The notes under the pieces: model-generated
What the model was told of the DNA's origin: nothing
Databases searched by the model: none
Seen by the model: only the letters and a program-made list of their open reading frames with translations
Assembly: GCA_902766655.1 (NCBI GenBank)
Contig: CACXEL010000107.1
Span: 1 to 5,968 of the forward strand
DNA: 5,968 nt
DNA from: an uncultured Lachnospiraceae bacterium
GTDB taxonomy: Bacteria; Bacillota; Clostridia; Lachnospirales; Lachnospiraceae
Direction: 5' to 3'
Made by a program: the position numbers and the translations under genes
Shown here: positions 5,311-5,968 of the stretch, piece after piece
Numbering within the stretch: the stretch's first letter is position 1
Layout of the letters: each line of letters opens with the position of its first letter

Positions 5311-5968
5311 CATTTCATACGGGCGTTCATGGTATTGAGGACCCGCTTCTTGTCCAGGCACCATAACGGCGCGATGAGGAGCCTGCGCGGGCCGTCGCCG
5401 GTCATCCGGTGGAGAATCATGTCCGCCGGCAGGATCCGCACGCCCTCCGCCACCAGGTCCGCGTACTCATCCAGCGTGAACAGGGGGAAGGGATGCGCCT
5501 CGTACTCCTCCGCCAGCCGACTCCCCCTGAGGATCTGCAGCATCTGGATCTTGATGCCGTCTGGCTTCACGCCGGCCAGGTATCGGATCGTATCCAGCAT
5601 GTCCTCCCGACTCTCGCCCGGCAGCCCGAAAATGACGTGGACGATCACCGTGATGCCCACAGCCCGAAGCCGCCGCACGCAGTCCTCAAAGACCGCCCTC
5701 GGATAGCCGCGGTTCACCCGCTCCGCCGTCCGGTCGTGGGCGGTCTGAAGACCCAGCTCGATCCAGACGGGTTTCCTTTTATTGAGCTCCGCCAGAATCT
5801 CCAGCATCCTGTCGGAAATGCAGTCCGGCCTCGTCCCGACGGACAGCGCGCAGATCTCCGGTTTGAGCAAAGCGGCCGTATACAGCTGCCTTAGTCGCGC
5901 GGGATCGCCGTAGGTGTTGGTAAAGGACTGAAAATAGGCGATGTATTTCCGGTCTTTCGGATCCGTTC
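5304..5968 (-). CDS. TIGR01212/YhcC-type radical SAM protein, N-terminus cut off by window edge
   Basis: The frame reads from the right edge to TGA at 5304-5306, giving about 220 visible residues; the TTG at 5870 is internal, since the frame continues upstream with KYIAYFQSFTNTYGDPARLR, a hallmark of this family. Further family blocks follow in order: ALSVGTRPDC, WIELGLQTAHDRTAERVNRG, VHVIFGLPGESREDML, DGIKIQMLQILRGSRLA, and HRMTGDGPRRLLIAPLWCLDKK near the C-terminus. The CxxxCxxC motif that binds the 4Fe-4S cluster and starts radical chemistry with S-adenosylmethionine should lie just outside the window. The family is widespread in anaerobes and its substrate is, to my knowledge, not settled. 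The last codons (TGG GAA TGA) fall in IR2. It is convergent with the hydrolase operon and probably unrelated to it. Confidence 0.9.
   Translation of the reverse strand, partial: TDPKDRKYIAYFQSFTNTYGDPARLRQLYTAALLKPEICALSVGTRPDCISDRMLEILAELNKRKPVWIELGLQTAHDRTAERVNRGYPRAVFEDCVRRLRAVGITVIVHVIFGLPGESREDMLDTIRYLAGVKPDGIKIQMLQILRGSRLAEEYEAHPFPLFTLDEYADLVAEGVRILPADMILHRMTGDGPRRLLIAPLWCLDKKRVLNTMNARMKWE

Overview
The window looks like a chromosomal piece of a GC-rich, Gram-positive-type anaerobe, probably a Clostridia/Lachnospiraceae-like gut or rumen bacterium. This is an inference. It rests on strong AAGGAGG-type ribosome binding sites, codon third positions that are mostly G or C, an AraC regulator style typical of Clostridia, a GPH sugar symporter, and a TIGR01212-type radical SAM gene. 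No rRNA, tRNA, CRISPR array or intact transposase gene was seen.

Layout. (1) 1-251: the C-terminal end of a plus-strand pyridine nucleotide/FAD-dependent oxidoreductase. (2) 252-382: a convergent intergenic gap filled by a perfect 37-bp inverted repeat (IR1). (3) 383-1534, minus strand: a complete AraC-family regulator of 383 aa. (4) 1535-1792: the divergent control region. It holds a decayed hairpin (IR3), a candidate promoter for each direction, and a 20-bp-period direct repeat that could be the regulator's operator. (5) 1793-3172, plus: a 459-aa GPH/MelB-like cation:glycoside symporter. (6) 3219-5249, plus: a 676-aa alpha/beta hydrolase of tannase/feruloyl-esterase-like architecture with a C-terminal PKD-like domain and no signal peptide. 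(7) 5250-5310: a second inverted repeat (IR2) of the same family as IR1. (8) 5304 to beyond the window end, minus: a TIGR01212/YhcC-type radical SAM protein missing its N-terminus.

How the genes may work together. The symporter and the hydrolase are 46 bp apart, each with a good ribosome binding site, and almost surely form one operon. The AraC regulator is transcribed divergently from the same control region and is the obvious candidate activator. The simplest reading is a small catabolic island: an ester-bearing small molecule, perhaps an acylated or aryl glycoside, is imported by the symporter and hydrolysed in the cytoplasm. The substrate cannot be read from the sequence. The flanking oxidoreductase and radical SAM genes look like unrelated neighbours.

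The most unusual non-coding signal is the repeat family. IR1 and IR2 both lie in convergent intergenic gaps, share their arm sequence and a central TTTTGAGA, and differ at three arm positions that are all compensated in the opposite arm. IR3 shares a 12-nt block with IR1 but has degraded pairing.
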